From an uncultured Acetatifactor sp. (lineage in GTDB: Bacteria; Bacillota; Clostridia; Lachnospirales; Lachnospiraceae), in assembly GCA_934402315.1 (NCBI GenBank), contig CAKRTS010000007.1, positions 62,001 to 126,000 of the forward strand: a DNA stretch of 64,000 nucleotides. The letters run 5' to 3'. Under the pieces are notes generated by a model. That model was not told the DNA's origin. It did no database searches and was given only the letters and a program-made list of their open reading frames with translations. The position numbers were made by a program, and so were the translations under genes. Of this stretch, positions 28,824 to 38,407 are shown one piece after another (the first letter of the stretch is position 1; each line of letters opens with the position of its first letter).

Positions 28824-28849
28824 ACAAAAAAACCAAAAAGTTTTGAAAA

Positions 28850-28885
28850 GGGCTTGCCACGCGGCAAGCCCTGTGTTATAATATG
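28850..28885 (+). promoter_or_regulatory. rpmJ: promoter embedded in a perfect hairpin, before rpmJ
   Basis: TTGCCA (28854-28859), 17-base spacer, TATAAT (28877-28882). The -35 box lies inside the 5' arm of a perfect 9-bp stem, GGGCTTGCC (28850-28858) / GGCAAGCCC (28863-28871). The core TGTGTTATAATATG (28872-28885) is identical to that of the rplJ promoter. The hairpin may end readthrough from infA. Confidence 0.7.
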
Positions 28886-28915
28886 AGACGGTCTTTTTTG
28901 AAAGGAGGGTTTAAC

Positions 28916-29029
28916 GTGAAGGTTAGATCATCAGTAAAACCGATTTGCGAAAAGTGCAAAATCATCAAGAGAAAAGGACGCATCAGAGTTATCTGCGAGA
29001 ATCCGAAACACAAACAGAGACAGGGATAA
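28916..29029 (+). CDS. rpmJ: 50S ribosomal protein L36
   Basis: 37 residues from GTG 28916 with AAAGGAGGG upstream: [20 protein letters not shown] followed by [17 protein letters not shown]. Three Cys and one His form the zinc site (C11, C14, C27, H32). Confidence 0.96.
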   Translation: MKVRSSVKPICEKCKIIKRKGRIRVICENPKHKQRQG

Positions 29030-29421
29030 TCACCGCTTGTGCAGGGCTGTAGAAGCCTGAAAGCAGGTTAAGTGAGTTCTTGTCCGGTTTTTATGTGCGG
29101 CTGAACCGATGCCTGACGGCGTCGATTATCATAGAACCTGGATGGAGCTTGCCGGAGATTACTTCTTGATACCAAGACGAAAAGTTTTTCTAAATCATAA
29201 AGGACATGATTAAGAAAAACTATGTTTCGTCTCCGAAATATGCGCAAGCGCATATTTCACTGAGATGGAATGCTGTGGATGTTTTGGAAAGATCGGATAG
29301 GTAACTGACGTCCGATTGGGTGAGAACCCCCAATCAATGAGTAACAAAGCGCACAATTAACAGACCAGAAGTGCGCGGAATGTGCCGGGAGTCGGCACAA
29401 AAGAAATGGAGGATATTGTAA
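29030..29421 (+). ncRNA. rpsM: 392-base structured spacer/leader between rpmJ and rpsM
   Basis: No gene seen. Two strong hairpins: a 16-bp stem with one mismatch (about 29186-29224, AGTTTTTCT... / ...AGAAAAACT) and GAAATATGCGC / GCGCATATTTC (about 29236-29259, nearly loopless 11-bp palindrome). A third, GATTGGG / CCCAATC, lies near 29314-29336. It is unusually long for the inside of a ribosomal operon and may carry r-protein autoregulation. Confidence 0.5.
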
Positions 29422-29793
29422 ATGGCTCGTATCGCAGGTGTGGACTTACCTAGAGAGAAACGAATTGAGATCGGCTTGACTTATGTCTATGGAATCGGCA
29501 GAGCTACTTCCAACAAGATTTTGGCGGAAGCAGGCGTAAATCCCGATACCAGAGTCAGAGACATCACCGACGACGAAGTAAAGAAGATGACAGAGGCTAT
29601 TGAAAAGCTCGGTGTTCTTGTAGAAGGTGACTTGAGACGTGAAGTTGCCCTGAACATTAAGAGACTTCAGGAAATCGGCTGCTATCGTGGTATCCGTCAT
29701 CGTAAGGGTCTGCCTGTTCGTGGTCAGAATACCAAGAACAATGCAAGAACCCGCAAGGGACCTAAGCGTACTGTTGCAAACAAGAAGAAGTAA
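29422..29793 (+). CDS. rpsM: 30S ribosomal protein S13
   Basis: 123 residues, [21 protein letters not shown] start, C-terminal [15 protein letters not shown]. 30S head protein contacting P-site tRNA and L5. Confidence 0.97.
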   Translation: MARIAGVDLPREKRIEIGLTYVYGIGRATSNKILAEAGVNPDTRVRDITDDEVKKMTEAIEKLGVLVEGDLRREVALNIKRLQEIGCYRGIRHRKGLPVRGQNTKNNARTRKGPKRTVANKKK

Positions 29794-29829
29794 GTAACTA
29801 TTTAATATGAGAAAGTAGGTTAGTTTAAA

Positions 29830-30225
29830 ATGGCGAAACAGGTTGCAAAAAAAGTAACAAAGAAGCGCGTAAAGAAAAACGTTGAACGCGGACAGGCACA
29901 TATTCAGTCTTCCTTTAACAATACAATTGTTACACTGACTGACAGCGAAGGCAACGCACTGAGCTGGGCAAGTGCCGGCGGTCTGGGATTTAGAGGTTCA
30001 AGGAAATCTACTCCATATGCTGCACAGATGGCTGCAGAGACAGCTACAAAGGCTGCTTTAATTCATGGGTTGAAATCCGTTGATGTATTCGTAAAGGGTC
30101 CCGGATCAGGACGTGAAGCTGCAATCAGAGCACTCTCTGCTTGTGGTCTTGAAGTAATCAGTATCCGTGACGTGACACCGGTTCCTCACAACGGATGCCG
30201 TCCTCCCAAGAGACGCCGCGTCTAG
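29830..30225 (+). CDS. rpsK: 30S ribosomal protein S11
   Basis: 131 residues; conserved [20 protein letters not shown] and the C-terminal [15 protein letters not shown]. Platform protein near the E site. Confidence 0.97.
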   Translation: MAKQVAKKVTKKRVKKNVERGQAHIQSSFNNTIVTLTDSEGNALSWASAGGLGFRGSRKSTPYAAQMAAETATKAALIHGLKSVDVFVKGPGSGREAAIRALSACGLEVISIRDVTPVPHNGCRPPKRRRV

Positions 30226-30361
30226 TCAGGGAGGCACAAAAACAAGCGGCTGCGAAGCAGGCGTTTGGCTGGAACAATAAAATAGGTTGGAAGAAGGTAT
30301 CCTGATACCCATCACGGATCAGAAGAATATTGTAAACAACATAAATAAGGAGAAAATTAAA

Positions 30362-30955
30362 ATGGCAGTAAATCGCACACCCGTATTAAAGAGATGTCGT
30401 TCCCTTGGTCTTGAGCCTTCCTATCTGGGATATGATAAGAAGTCCAACAGACAGAACGCAAGAGCAGGCAAGAAGGTAAGTGAGTACGGTCTGCAGCTTC
30501 GTGAGAAGCAGAAGGCAAAGTTCATTTACGGCGTTCTTGAGAAGCCTTTCAGAAACTACTATGAGAAGGCTGACAGAATGAAGGGAATGACCGGTGAAAA
30601 CCTGATGATTATGCTGGAGAGCAGACTTGACAGCGTTGTATTCAGAATGGGATTCGCAAGAACCAGAAGAGAAGCAAGACAGATCGTTGACCACAAGCAT
30701 GTTCTTGTAAACGGCAAGCTGGTAAACATTCCGTCCTACCTGATTAAGGCTGGTGATGTCATCGAAATCAAAGAGAGTGCAAAGACCATGCAGAGATATA
30801 AGGACATCGTTGAGGTGACCGGCGGAAGACTTGTTCCTGAATGGATGGATGTAGATATCGATAACTTCAAGGGAACGATCAAGAATCTTCCTACCAGAGA
30901 GATGATCGATGTTCCTGTAGACGAGATGCTTATTGTCGAGTTGTACTCCAAGTAA
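30362..30955 (+). CDS. rpsD: 30S ribosomal protein S4, zinc-free form
   Basis: 197 residues from ATG 30362 (MAVNRTPVLKRCRSLGLEP; AAGGAG upstream). An in-frame start at 30287 would add unconserved residues. Only one N-terminal Cys remains, so this is the C-minus form. S4 is an assembly initiator and an autoregulator in several bacteria; the 136-base gap before it holds a GGTATC / GATACC hairpin close to 30297-30310. Confidence 0.96.
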   Translation: MAVNRTPVLKRCRSLGLEPSYLGYDKKSNRQNARAGKKVSEYGLQLREKQKAKFIYGVLEKPFRNYYEKADRMKGMTGENLMIMLESRLDSVVFRMGFARTRREARQIVDHKHVLVNGKLVNIPSYLIKAGDVIEIKESAKTMQRYKDIVEVTGGRLVPEWMDVDIDNFKGTIKNLPTREMIDVPVDEMLIVELYSK

Positions 30956-31059
30956 GCCCTACCTGCCTCTGAGGTCATTTATGTGCCGTTTTTATGGTGG
31001 ATTTATGGCTTCAGAGTGCTTGTGTCTTTAACAAACAATCCCAAAGGAGGGTATTTGCA

Positions 31060-32016
31060 GTGTTTGATTTTGAGAGACCGAATATTGAGGTTGCTGAAAT
31101 TTCAGAAGACAAGAAGTACGGCAAATTCGTTGTAGAACCCTTAGAGAGAGGCTATGGTATCACCCTTGGCAACTCCCTGAGAAGAATCATGCTCTCTTCA
31201 TTGCCCGGCGCTGCAGTGAGCCAGATCAAGATCGAAGGCGTCCTGCATGAGTTCAGCTCAATTCCCGGAGTGAAGGAAGATGTGACAGAGATTATCACGA
31301 ACATCAAGAGCCTTGCGATTAAGAACAACAGTGAGACAAATGAGACAAAGACTGCGTACATCGAGTTCGAGGGCGAGGGCATTGTGCACGCTTCCGACAT
31401 CCAGACGGATCAGGATATAGAGATTTTGAATCCCGACCTTGTGATCGCTACCCTGAGCGGCAAGGATACCAAGCTGTATATGGAGCTTACGATTACCAAG
31501 GGACGCGGCTATGTAAGCGCTGATAAGAATAAGCATGAGGATCTGCCGATTGGTGTGATTGCAATTGATTCCATCTACACCCCTGTAGAGAGAGTGAATG
31601 TGACTGTTGCAAACACCCGTGTAGGTCAGATCACAGATTATGATAAGCTGACGCTTGACGTGTTCACAAACGGAACTCTGGTTCCCGATGAGGCGGTAAG
31701 CCTTGCAGCGAAGGTGCTGAGTGAGCATCTGAGCCTTTTTATCGACCTGTCTGAGAATGCCAAGACTGCTGAAATTATGGTAGAGAAGGAAGACGATGAG
31801 AAGGAGAAGGTTCTTGAGATGAGCATTGACGAACTGGAGCTTTCCGTTCGTTCTTATAACTGCTTGAAGAGAGCCGGAATTAACACGGTTGAAGAGCTTT
31901 GCAACAAGACTTCTGAGGACATGATGAAGGTGCGTAACCTTGGACGCAAGTCTTTGGAAGAGGTGCTGGCTAAGCTGAAGGAGCTGGGTCTCCAGCTGAA
32001 TCCTTCAGAGGAATAA
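31060..32016 (+). CDS. rpoA: RNA polymerase subunit alpha
   Basis: 318 residues from GTG 31060, AAAGGAGGG upstream. N-terminal dimerisation domain ([23 protein letters not shown]) and C-terminal domain with [15 protein letters not shown] and [16 protein letters not shown] for UP-element and activator contacts. Confidence 0.97.
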   Translation: MFDFERPNIEVAEISEDKKYGKFVVEPLERGYGITLGNSLRRIMLSSLPGAAVSQIKIEGVLHEFSSIPGVKEDVTEIITNIKSLAIKNNSETNETKTAYIEFEGEGIVHASDIQTDQDIEILNPDLVIATLSGKDTKLYMELTITKGRGYVSADKNKHEDLPIGVIAIDSIYTPVERVNVTVANTRVGQITDYDKLTLDVFTNGTLVPDEAVSLAAKVLSEHLSLFIDLSENAKTAEIMVEKEDDEKEKVLEMSIDELELSVRSYNCLKRAGINTVEELCNKTSEDMMKVRNLGRKSLEEVLAKLKELGLQLNPSEE

Positions 32017-32168
32017 GCCGAAAACTAAGAAGTGTAGGATACCCGGAGGTGGTAAAGCCAAAGCGTTCATCTCTGGTTTATCTCTAAATGGTGAAAACCA
32101 GACATCCGGTAAGTAAGTCCAAAGCGCGTGGCCGGATGTACCATGTAAAGAGAAAGGAAAATAAAATC
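32017..32168 (+). other. structured spacer between rpoA and rplQ
   Basis: 152 bases without a gene. TCTGGTTT / AAACCAGA and ACATCCGG / CCGGATGT inverted repeats could form two hairpins before rplQ. Confidence 0.4.
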
Positions 32169-32705
32169 ATGGCAGAGTACAGAAAACTCGGAAGAACATC
32201 TTCCCAGAGAAAAGCATTATTAAGAAACCAGGTAACAGCATTGCTGAACAACGGCAAGATCGTAACAACCGAGGCTAAGGCTAAGGAAGTAAGAAAGATC
32301 GCTGAGAGCCTGATCGCACTTGCCTGCAAGGAAAAGGACAACTTTGAGATGGTAACCGTTTCCACAAAGGTTCCTGTAAAGGACAAGGACGGAAAGCGCG
32401 TTAAGGAAGTTGTTGACGGCAAGAAGGTAACAAAGTTTGAGATGGTTGATAAGGAGATCAAGAAGGATCTGCCCAGCCGTTCTCATGCAAGACGTCAGAT
32501 GCTGAAGGTTCTTTATCCTGTTGTATCTGTTCCGACAGAGGCAGCCGGAAGAAAGAAGAACACGAAGGAAGTAGATCTGGTAGCAAAGCTGTTTGATGAG
32601 TATGCACCTAAGTATGCAGACCGCAAGGGTGGCTACACCAGAATCGTTAAGATTGGTCAGCGTAAGGGCGATGCAGCTCTGGAAGTAGTTCTCGAGCTTG
32701 TATAA
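32169..32705 (+). CDS. rplQ: 50S ribosomal protein L17, with insertions
   Basis: 178 residues from ATG 32169 ([26 protein letters not shown] upstream). Bacillus-type L17 is about 120 residues. The extra length here is an internal Lys/Val-rich segment (about residues 57-90, containing [19 protein letters not shown]) and a shorter one near 107-118, after which the normal C-terminus resumes ([20 protein letters not shown]). Located near the tunnel exit. Confidence 0.95.
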   Translation: MAEYRKLGRTSSQRKALLRNQVTALLNNGKIVTTEAKAKEVRKIAESLIALACKEKDNFEMVTVSTKVPVKDKDGKRVKEVVDGKKVTKFEMVDKEIKKDLPSRSHARRQMLKVLYPVVSVPTEAAGRKKNTKEVDLVAKLFDEYAPKYADRKGGYTRIVKIGQRKGDAALEVVLELV

Positions 32706-32734
32706 GGCTGCGTTTTATACACGAATAAAAAGGG

Positions 32735-32766
32735 GAGCCGGTGTGGTATCACACCGGCTCTTTTTC
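32735..32766. terminator. bidirectional terminator after rplQ
   Basis: Perfect 11-bp stem GAGCCGGTGTG / CACACCGGCTC, 4-base loop, TTTTT on the right and AAAAA on the left. Serves rplQ and the convergent peptidase gene. Confidence 0.92.
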
Positions 32767-32782
32767 GTGTGCAGAAGTTTGT

Positions 32783-33700
32783 TTAGCGGACAGTCTTCTG
32801 GAAGTGCTGGTAGTCCTTGCAGCTGTTCCAGTTGCCGCCCCAGGTAAAGCCGTGCTGGGTAAAGAGTTTATAGCACAGGTCTGAATCGTCGATCTTATAA
32901 GAGAAGGAAGCAGACCGATCCGCATAGGCACTGCCCGACACCGGTGAGACATCCTCTGTTCCGTCCGTGTTATAGGTGATATAAGGATTATAGAGCGGGT
33001 TGATGTCAACTGCCAGTCCAAGGGCATGCTTTGACAACCGGGTGCTGTCCTGAATGGGGCGATAGTTGAAACAGGAGGTATTGTTTGCCTCCATGGAAGA
33101 AATATCATCTCCGTCGTATTCGTCTATCAAATGTACCTGCTCCAGCTGGTATTCGTTTCTGTATAATTCATAAAATATCTCCACAAGATCCTGTGCAATC
33201 GCCTCGTTGCAGATCAGCTCGCCCTCGACGGGATCGCCGTCAAAATTGTAGTGCCAGATGTGCACATAGCGGAGCTCGTCCAGAGTAATTTCCGCATTCT
33301 CAGCCGGATAAGAGATCCCTGTGATATAACGTCTGAGATTGTCGGAAACGGCTTCATAGTAAAAGCCATCGGTGTAAGTGACCCGGTTTTCAAGCTGTGA
33401 ACTGCCGTTCAGGGATGCGCCGGTGAGCGTGGAAGCAGAGGTGTCCGGCTCCGGTGTGCTGTCGGCTGACGGCTCTTCGGTGGATGCGTCGGATTCTTTC
33501 TCAGAGGCACTGGATGCATCCGGCTCTCCGACGGTGGACTCGGCGGATGCGTCGATGTCCGCCTCGCGGTCTGCAAGGTTCTGATTTTCATATTCCGTAA
33601 GACTCAGCGAACTTCCCTGTGCCGCCCTGAGAAGACAGCCAACAACGACTGCGATAGCGGCGAGAAGCACAGCTGTTTTTATGAGTTTGGTTTTATCCAT
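32783..33700 (-). CDS. M15-family D-Ala-D-Ala carboxypeptidase-like lipoprotein
   Basis: 305 residues from the ATG at 33700 with GGAGG four bases upstream; a longer in-frame start at 33844 precedes this site. N-terminal hydrophobic segment (8-21) ends in VVGC, a possible lipobox (Cys22). Residues 45-95 are a low-complexity Ser/Asp/Glu/Pro linker. The C-terminal domain has the M15 zinc pattern SKHALGLAVD (H225, D232) and DYQHF (H299). By family it trims peptidoglycan stem peptides at the cell surface. It is antisense to its ribosomal neighbours and splits rplQ from ecfA1. Confidence 0.85.
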   Translation of the reverse strand: MDKTKLIKTAVLLAAIAVVVGCLLRAAQGSSLSLTEYENQNLADREADIDASAESTVGEPDASSASEKESDASTEEPSADSTPEPDTSASTLTGASLNGSSQLENRVTYTDGFYYEAVSDNLRRYITGISYPAENAEITLDELRYVHIWHYNFDGDPVEGELICNEAIAQDLVEIFYELYRNEYQLEQVHLIDEYDGDDISSMEANNTSCFNYRPIQDSTRLSKHALGLAVDINPLYNPYITYNTDGTEDVSPVSGSAYADRSASFSYKIDDSDLCYKLFTQHGFTWGGNWNSCKDYQHFQKTVR

Positions 33701-33808
33701 AGTTCCTCCAACAATAATAATTCTGTACAGCAAGTTTACCATGCCGTGCGTTTTTTGTAAATGAGCGGGAGACGCAGGGAAGACCTGTGCGCGATTGTCA
33801 GGAAAGCC

Positions 33809-33837
33809 TTGTAATTCCGGCCTTCTTTTAATATAAT
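33809..33837 (+). promoter_or_regulatory. ecfA1: sigma-A promoter of ecfA1-ecfA2-ecfT
   Basis: TTGTAA (33809-33814), 17-base spacer, TATAAT (33832-33837). It yields a leader of about 70 bases containing the shared hairpin element. Confidence 0.7.
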
Positions 33838-33875
33838 GGAACATGAGTCAAAAGACGGCTGACAACAGGAAAACT

Positions 33876-33908
33876 CGCTATGCGCAAAGAATATGCGCAG
33901 AAATGGGG
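33876..33908 (+). repeat. leader repeat, copy A (before ecfA1)
   Basis: A 33-base segment starting CGCTATGCGCAAAGAA and ending GAAATGGGG, overlapping the ribosome binding site of ecfA1. It is nearly identical to copy B at 41128-41160 (four differences). TGCGCA words at both sides of AAGAATA can pair. Confidence 0.7.
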
Positions 33909-33913
33909 AAAAC

Positions 33914-34762
33914 ATGGGCATTATCAAGGCAGATGATGTAACATTTGAATATATCAGGCGTGATGAAGAGGGCAATGTCGAAGGAATTACTACCGCAGTG
34001 GATCATGTGAGCCTTGACATTGCGCAGGGGGATTTTATCGCTATTCTGGGACACAACGGTTCCGGAAAGTCCACACTGGCAAAGCATATCAATGCGATAC
34101 TGAACCCGACCGAGGGAACGGTATGGGTAGATGGGATGGATACCTCCGACGAGGACAAGGTGTGGGACATCCGCCAGACGGCGGGCATGGTCTTCCAGAA
34201 CCCGGACAACCAGATCATCGGGCAGGTGGTCGAGGAGGATGTCGGCTTCGGTCCTGAGAATATGGGCATTCCGACGAAGGAGATCTGGGAGCGTGTCGAA
34301 GAAAGCCTTCGTGCGGTGGGCATGTATGAGTTCCGCAAATATTCGCCGAACAAGCTCTCCGGCGGACAGAAGCAGAGAGTGTCCATTGCCGGTGTGCTGG
34401 CGATGCATCCGAAATGCATTGTGCTGGACGAGCCAACGGCGATGCTTGACCCCAGCGGGCGCAAGGAGGTCATCCGGGCGGTGCGTGCCCTGAATGATGT
34501 GGAGAGCGTAACGGTCATCCTGATTACTCATTATATGGAAGAGATCATTCATGCGGACAAGGTGTTCGTCATGGAGAACGGCGGAATCGCCATGCAGGGC
34601 ACGCCAAGAGAGATCTTTTCGCAGGTGGAGAAGCTGAAGGCATTGCGACTCGATGTGCCGCAGGTGACGCTGCTCGCCTATGAGCTGCAGAAGCGGGGAA
34701 TTGCCATTCCTGACGGAATACTGACGATAGAAGAGCTGGCAGATGCTTTATGCCGGAAATGA
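33914..34762 (+). CDS. ecfA1: ECF transporter ATPase, EcfA1
   Basis: 282 residues from ATG 33914, with GGGG about five bases upstream; an in-frame ATG at 33893 lies inside the leader repeat. Walker [10 protein letters not shown], signature LSGGQ, Walker [13 protein letters not shown]. By family it pairs with EcfA2 and EcfT to energise vitamin or metal uptake by separate substrate-binding (S) proteins. No S component is encoded nearby, so this is a group II shared module. Confidence 0.95.
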   Translation: MGIIKADDVTFEYIRRDEEGNVEGITTAVDHVSLDIAQGDFIAILGHNGSGKSTLAKHINAILNPTEGTVWVDGMDTSDEDKVWDIRQTAGMVFQNPDNQIIGQVVEEDVGFGPENMGIPTKEIWERVEESLRAVGMYEFRKYSPNKLSGGQKQRVSIAGVLAMHPKCIVLDEPTAMLDPSGRKEVIRAVRALNDVESVTVILITHYMEEIIHADKVFVMENGGIAMQGTPREIFSQVEKLKALRLDVPQVTLLAYELQKRGIAIPDGILTIEELADALCRK

Positions 34763-34769
34763 GGAAGAT

Positions 34770-35615
34770 ATGTCGATTATTCTGGATCATGTAAATTATA
34801 TATATGGCGCTGACACGCCGCTGGCGGTCAAGGCACTGGACGATGTCTGCCTTCAGATACCGGACGGACAGTTTGTCGGGATCATTGGACACACAGGCTC
34901 AGGAAAGTCTACGCTCGTGCAGCATCTGAACGGACTGATTAAGGCATCCTCGGGAAGCATTTTTTTTAACGGAGAAGATATTTACGACAAGGGTTATAAT
35001 ATGAAGCAGCTGCGCAGCAAGGTGGGACTGGTTTTTCAGTACCCCGAGCACCAGCTCTTTGAGATTGATGTCTTTACGGATGTATGCTTCGGGCCGAAGA
35101 ACCTCGGACTGGACAAGAAGGAGACGGAGCTACGGGCATATGATGCACTGCGGAAGGTAGGACTGCCCGACGAACTTTTTTATCAATCGCCCTTTGAGCT
35201 ATCCGGCGGGCAGAAGAGACGTGTCGCCATCGCCGGAGTGCTTGCGATGAAGCCGGAGGTTCTCGTGCTGGATGAGCCGACGGCAGGACTTGATCCGAAG
35301 GGAAGGGATGAGATCCTGCATCAGATCAAGAAGCTCCAGACGGAGACGGGTATGACGATCATTCTGGTCTCGCATAGCATGGAGGATGTGGCGGAATATG
35401 TGGACCGCATTATCGTGATGAACAAAGGCAGTGTAATGTTCGACGACATTCCAAGAAGAGTCTTCGCACATTATAAGGAGCTGGAGGAAGTGGGGCTGGC
35501 CGCACCGCAGGTCACCTATATCCTGCATGAGTTAAAGAAACGCGGCTTGAACGTTGACACAAGCGCAACTACGATTGAAGAGGCGGCAGAGACCATACTG
35601 GAGACATTATGCTAA
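34770..35615 (+). CDS. ecfA2: ECF transporter ATPase, EcfA2
   Basis: 281 residues from ATG 34770 (MSIILDHVNYIYGADTP). Walker A GHTGSGKST, LSGGQKRR, Walker B VLVLDEPTAGLD. Starts seven bases after ecfA1 and overlaps ecfT by seven bases. Confidence 0.95.
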   Translation: MSIILDHVNYIYGADTPLAVKALDDVCLQIPDGQFVGIIGHTGSGKSTLVQHLNGLIKASSGSIFFNGEDIYDKGYNMKQLRSKVGLVFQYPEHQLFEIDVFTDVCFGPKNLGLDKKETELRAYDALRKVGLPDELFYQSPFELSGGQKRRVAIAGVLAMKPEVLVLDEPTAGLDPKGRDEILHQIKKLQTETGMTIILVSHSMEDVAEYVDRIIVMNKGSVMFDDIPRRVFAHYKELEEVGLAAPQVTYILHELKKRGLNVDTSATTIEEAAETILETLC

Positions 35616-36418
35616 GAGATATTACATTAGGACAATATTATCAGACGGAATCGGTGATTCACAGACTGGACCCCCGCGTGAAGCTGGCGGGAACCCTGCT
35701 GTTTATTATTTCCCTGTTCTTTTTCCGGAATTTTATAGGCTATCTGGTCGCCGCTTCGTTCCTGGCATTGGTGATAGGGCTGTCCCATGTGCCTTTCCGG
35801 TTCATGGTGAAGGGAATGAGGGCAGTTGTGTTCCTGTTGTTGATTACGGTGGTGTTCAATCTCTTTCTGACGCCGGGAGAAGCGCTGGTTACCATATGGA
35901 AGCTGACGATTACGAAGGAGGGGCTTGCGACGGCGGTGACGATGGCTGTGCGGCTCACGATGCTGATTATCGGTTCCTCCATTATGACCTTGACGACAAC
36001 GCCGAACAACCTGACGGACGGACTGGAGAAGGGGCTGCGTCCCCTGAAGCTGTTTAAGGTTCCGGTGCATGAGGTGGCGATGATGATGTCGATTGCGCTG
36101 CGGTTTATTCCCATACTGCTCGAGGAGACGGATAAGATCATGAAGGCGCAGATCGCCAGAGGGGCGGATTTTGAGAGCGGTAATCTGATCCGTCGTGCGA
36201 AGGCGCTGGTGCCGCTTCTGGTGCCGCTGTTCATCTCCGCCTTCCGCCGCGCGAACGACCTTGCTATGGCGATGGAGGCGAGATGCTACAGGGGCGGCGA
36301 CGGAAGGACGAAGATGAAGCCGCTGATCTACAAGAGACGGGATGGCATTGCCTATTTATGCATTCTGGTATATCTGGTGGCAAGTATCGGACTTGGAAGA
36401 CTGGTGTTGGGAATCTGA
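35609..36418 (+). CDS. ecfT: ECF transporter transmembrane component EcfT
   Basis: 269 residues, several membrane helices, and the coupling motifs AQIARGADFE and EARCYRGG that contact the ATPases. Starts inside the end of ecfA2. Confidence 0.94.
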   Translation: MLRDITLGQYYQTESVIHRLDPRVKLAGTLLFIISLFFFRNFIGYLVAASFLALVIGLSHVPFRFMVKGMRAVVFLLLITVVFNLFLTPGEALVTIWKLTITKEGLATAVTMAVRLTMLIIGSSIMTLTTTPNNLTDGLEKGLRPLKLFKVPVHEVAMMMSIALRFIPILLEETDKIMKAQIARGADFESGNLIRRAKALVPLLVPLFISAFRRANDLAMAMEARCYRGGDGRTKMKPLIYKRRDGIAYLCILVYLVASIGLGRLVLGI

Positions 36419-36470
36419 GATATGGAATATGCGCTCTCCATGGGAGGGCGGCTGTAGGAGTGAGGGGAGT

Positions 36471-37211
36471 ATGAAAAGGGTGCGTCTGACCGTCGCATAT
36501 GACGGAACGAACTATCATGGCTGGCAGGTGCAGGACAACGGAATCACGATAGAAGCCGAGCTGAACCGGTGCCTGTCGGAGCTGTTCGGGGAGAAAATCG
36601 AGGTCATTGGAGCCAGCAGAACCGATTCGGGCGTGCATGCGCTGGGAAATATTGCGGTCTTTGACACGGAGAGCCGGATGCCTGCCGAAAAAATATCCTA
36701 TGCGCTGAACCAGAGACTTCCGGAGGACATCCGCATACAGAAGTCGGAGGAGGTCGCGCCGGACTGGCATCCGCGGCACTGCGAGAGCCGGAAGACCTAT
36801 GAATACCGTATTTACAGGGCAGAGTTCCCGATGCCCGTGAAGCGTCTTTACACTTATTTCACCTACCGACCGCTGGATGTCGGAAAGATGCGCGAGGCGG
36901 CGGCATTCCTTGAGGGAGAGCACGATTTTAAGAGCTTCTGCCAGACCGGTGCGCAGGTGGAGAGCACCGTCAGGACGGTTTACTCCGTGAATGTGGAGGA
37001 GCAGGGAAGCGAGCTCGTCATCCGGGTCAGCGGAAACGGCTTTCTCTATAATATGGTAAGAATTATGGCGGGAACGCTGATGGAGGTAGGACTCGGGAAG
37101 CGCGCGCCGGAATCCATGGGCGATCTTCTCGCGGCGCGTGACCGCTCGGCAGCCGGAGCAACCGCCCCAGCCTGTGGACTGACACTGGTGAAATATGAGT
37201 TTTATGAATGA
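36471..37211 (+). CDS. truA: tRNA pseudouridine38-40 synthase
   Basis: 246 residues from ATG 36471 with GGGGAG upstream; an in-frame start at 36342 lies inside ecfT. Catalytic Asp52 in GASRTDSGVHALG. The ecfT-truA-rplM-rpsI order is usual in Firmicutes. Confidence 0.96.
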   Translation: MKRVRLTVAYDGTNYHGWQVQDNGITIEAELNRCLSELFGEKIEVIGASRTDSGVHALGNIAVFDTESRMPAEKISYALNQRLPEDIRIQKSEEVAPDWHPRHCESRKTYEYRIYRAEFPMPVKRLYTYFTYRPLDVGKMREAAAFLEGEHDFKSFCQTGAQVESTVRTVYSVNVEEQGSELVIRVSGNGFLYNMVRIMAGTLMEVGLGKRAPESMGDLLAARDRSAAGATAPACGLTLVKYEFYE

Positions 37212-37248
37212 TCCGGGACGGAACTGCGCAAGTTTTTCCAAAATTATC

Positions 37249-37277
37249 TTGACAGAGAAAGTCCCATATAATATAAT
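37249..37277 (+). promoter_or_regulatory. rplM: consensus sigma-A promoter of rplM-rpsI
   Basis: TTGACA (37249-37254), 17-base spacer, TATAAT (37272-37277): both hexamers and the spacing match the consensus exactly. Confidence 0.9.
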
Positions 37278-37283
37278 CTATGG

Positions 37284-37478
37284 ATGTGTGGCAGTGTTTC
37301 TATGCGCTGAAGCCAAAGCCCCGGCGAAGCGATACAAGATAGAAAACGAACCGTTCTGAGGAGATTTGAGACCGTAGCCGGACATCTGCGGGAGCGGGTC
37401 AGAGACAGAACAAGAAATCCGAAGCTGCTGAAACTGTTTCGGTACAAAAGTCGAAGAAAGTAATACGGAGGGAATATC
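37284..37478 (+). ncRNA. leader of rplM-rpsI, possible L13 leader
   Basis: About 195 nt from the promoter to rplM without a gene. L13 operon leaders are known as autoregulatory RNAs in Firmicutes; position fits, but I cannot confirm the consensus structure by eye. Confidence 0.45.
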
Positions 37479-37907
37479 ATGAAAACATTTATGGCTAGTC
37501 CTGCTACCATCGACAGAAAGTGGTATGTGGTAGACGCTACAGATATGACTCTTGGACGCCTTTGCTCTGAGGTTGCCAAGGTTTTGAGAGGAAAGAATAA
37601 GGCAATCTTCACTCCTCACGTTGACACAGGTGACTATGTGATCGTTATCAATGCCGAGAAGATCAAGGTAACCGGTAAGAAGATGGATCAGAAGGTATAT
37701 CGTCGTCATTCTGATTACGTTGGCGGCATGAAGGAAGCTACTCTGAGAGAGAAGCTGGATAAGAAACCTGAGGAAGTAATTGAGCTCGCAGTTAAGGGCA
37801 TGCTTCCCAAGGGACCTTTAGGAAGACAGATGTACACAAAGCTTTATGTTTATGCAGGACCTGACCACAAGCATGCGGCTCAGAAGCCTGAAGTACTGAC
37901 ATTCTAA
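37479..37907 (+). CDS. rplM: 50S ribosomal protein L13
   Basis: 142 residues, conserved [14 protein letters not shown] and [23 protein letters not shown]. Confidence 0.97.
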   Translation: MKTFMASPATIDRKWYVVDATDMTLGRLCSEVAKVLRGKNKAIFTPHVDTGDYVIVINAEKIKVTGKKMDQKVYRRHSDYVGGMKEATLREKLDKKPEEVIELAVKGMLPKGPLGRQMYTKLYVYAGPDHKHAAQKPEVLTF

Positions 37908-37928
37908 AGGATAGGAGGAGAAAAATCA

Positions 37929-38324
37929 ATGGCAAAGACTGAAAAGTACTATGGTACAGGTAGAAGAAAGAAATCCATCGCAAGAGTATATTTAGTACCC
38001 GGTAAGGGCGATGTTACCATCAATAAGAGAAGCATGGACGAGTACTTCGGACTGGAGACACTGAAGGTTATCGTTCGTCAGCCCCTGACTCTGACAGAGA
38101 CCGCTGACAAGTTTGATGTCATCATCAACGTAAAGGGTGGCGGATACACCGGTCAGGCTGGTGCGATCAGACACGGTATCGCAAGAGCACTGCTTCAGGT
38201 AGATGCAGACTACAGACCTGCTCTGAAGAAGGCTGGCTTCCTTACCAGAGACCCTCGTATGAAGGAAAGAAAGAAGTACGGCTTGAAGGCTGCAAGACGT
38301 GCACCGCAGTTCAGCAAGAGATAA
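37929..38324 (+). CDS. rpsI: 30S ribosomal protein S9
   Basis: 131 residues, [19 protein letters not shown] near the start and a basic C-terminus ending QFSKR, whose terminal Arg reaches P-site tRNA. Confidence 0.97.
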   Translation: MAKTEKYYGTGRRKKSIARVYLVPGKGDVTINKRSMDEYFGLETLKVIVRQPLTLTETADKFDVIINVKGGGYTGQAGAIRHGIARALLQVDADYRPALKKAGFLTRDPRMKERKKYGLKAARRAPQFSKR

Positions 38325-38349
38325 TTCAACCGAATATCAGAAGAATATC

Positions 38350-38388
38350 AAAACCCTTGGAAATCTTGTATTTTCAAGGGTTTTCTTG
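38350..38388 (+). terminator. intrinsic terminator after rpsI
   Basis: 15-bp stem (38350-38364 with 38370-38384, one G-U) and 5-base loop. The T-run is the end of the 3' arm (GGGTTTTCTT). Confidence 0.85.
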
Positions 38389-38407
38389 ACAAGAGGAGCG
38401 AAAGGCG

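Noticed and set aside
37284..37478. Riboswitch or T-box in the rplM leader
   Set aside because: No T-box core motif, and no riboswitch core I recognise; an L13-type leader is the simpler reading.
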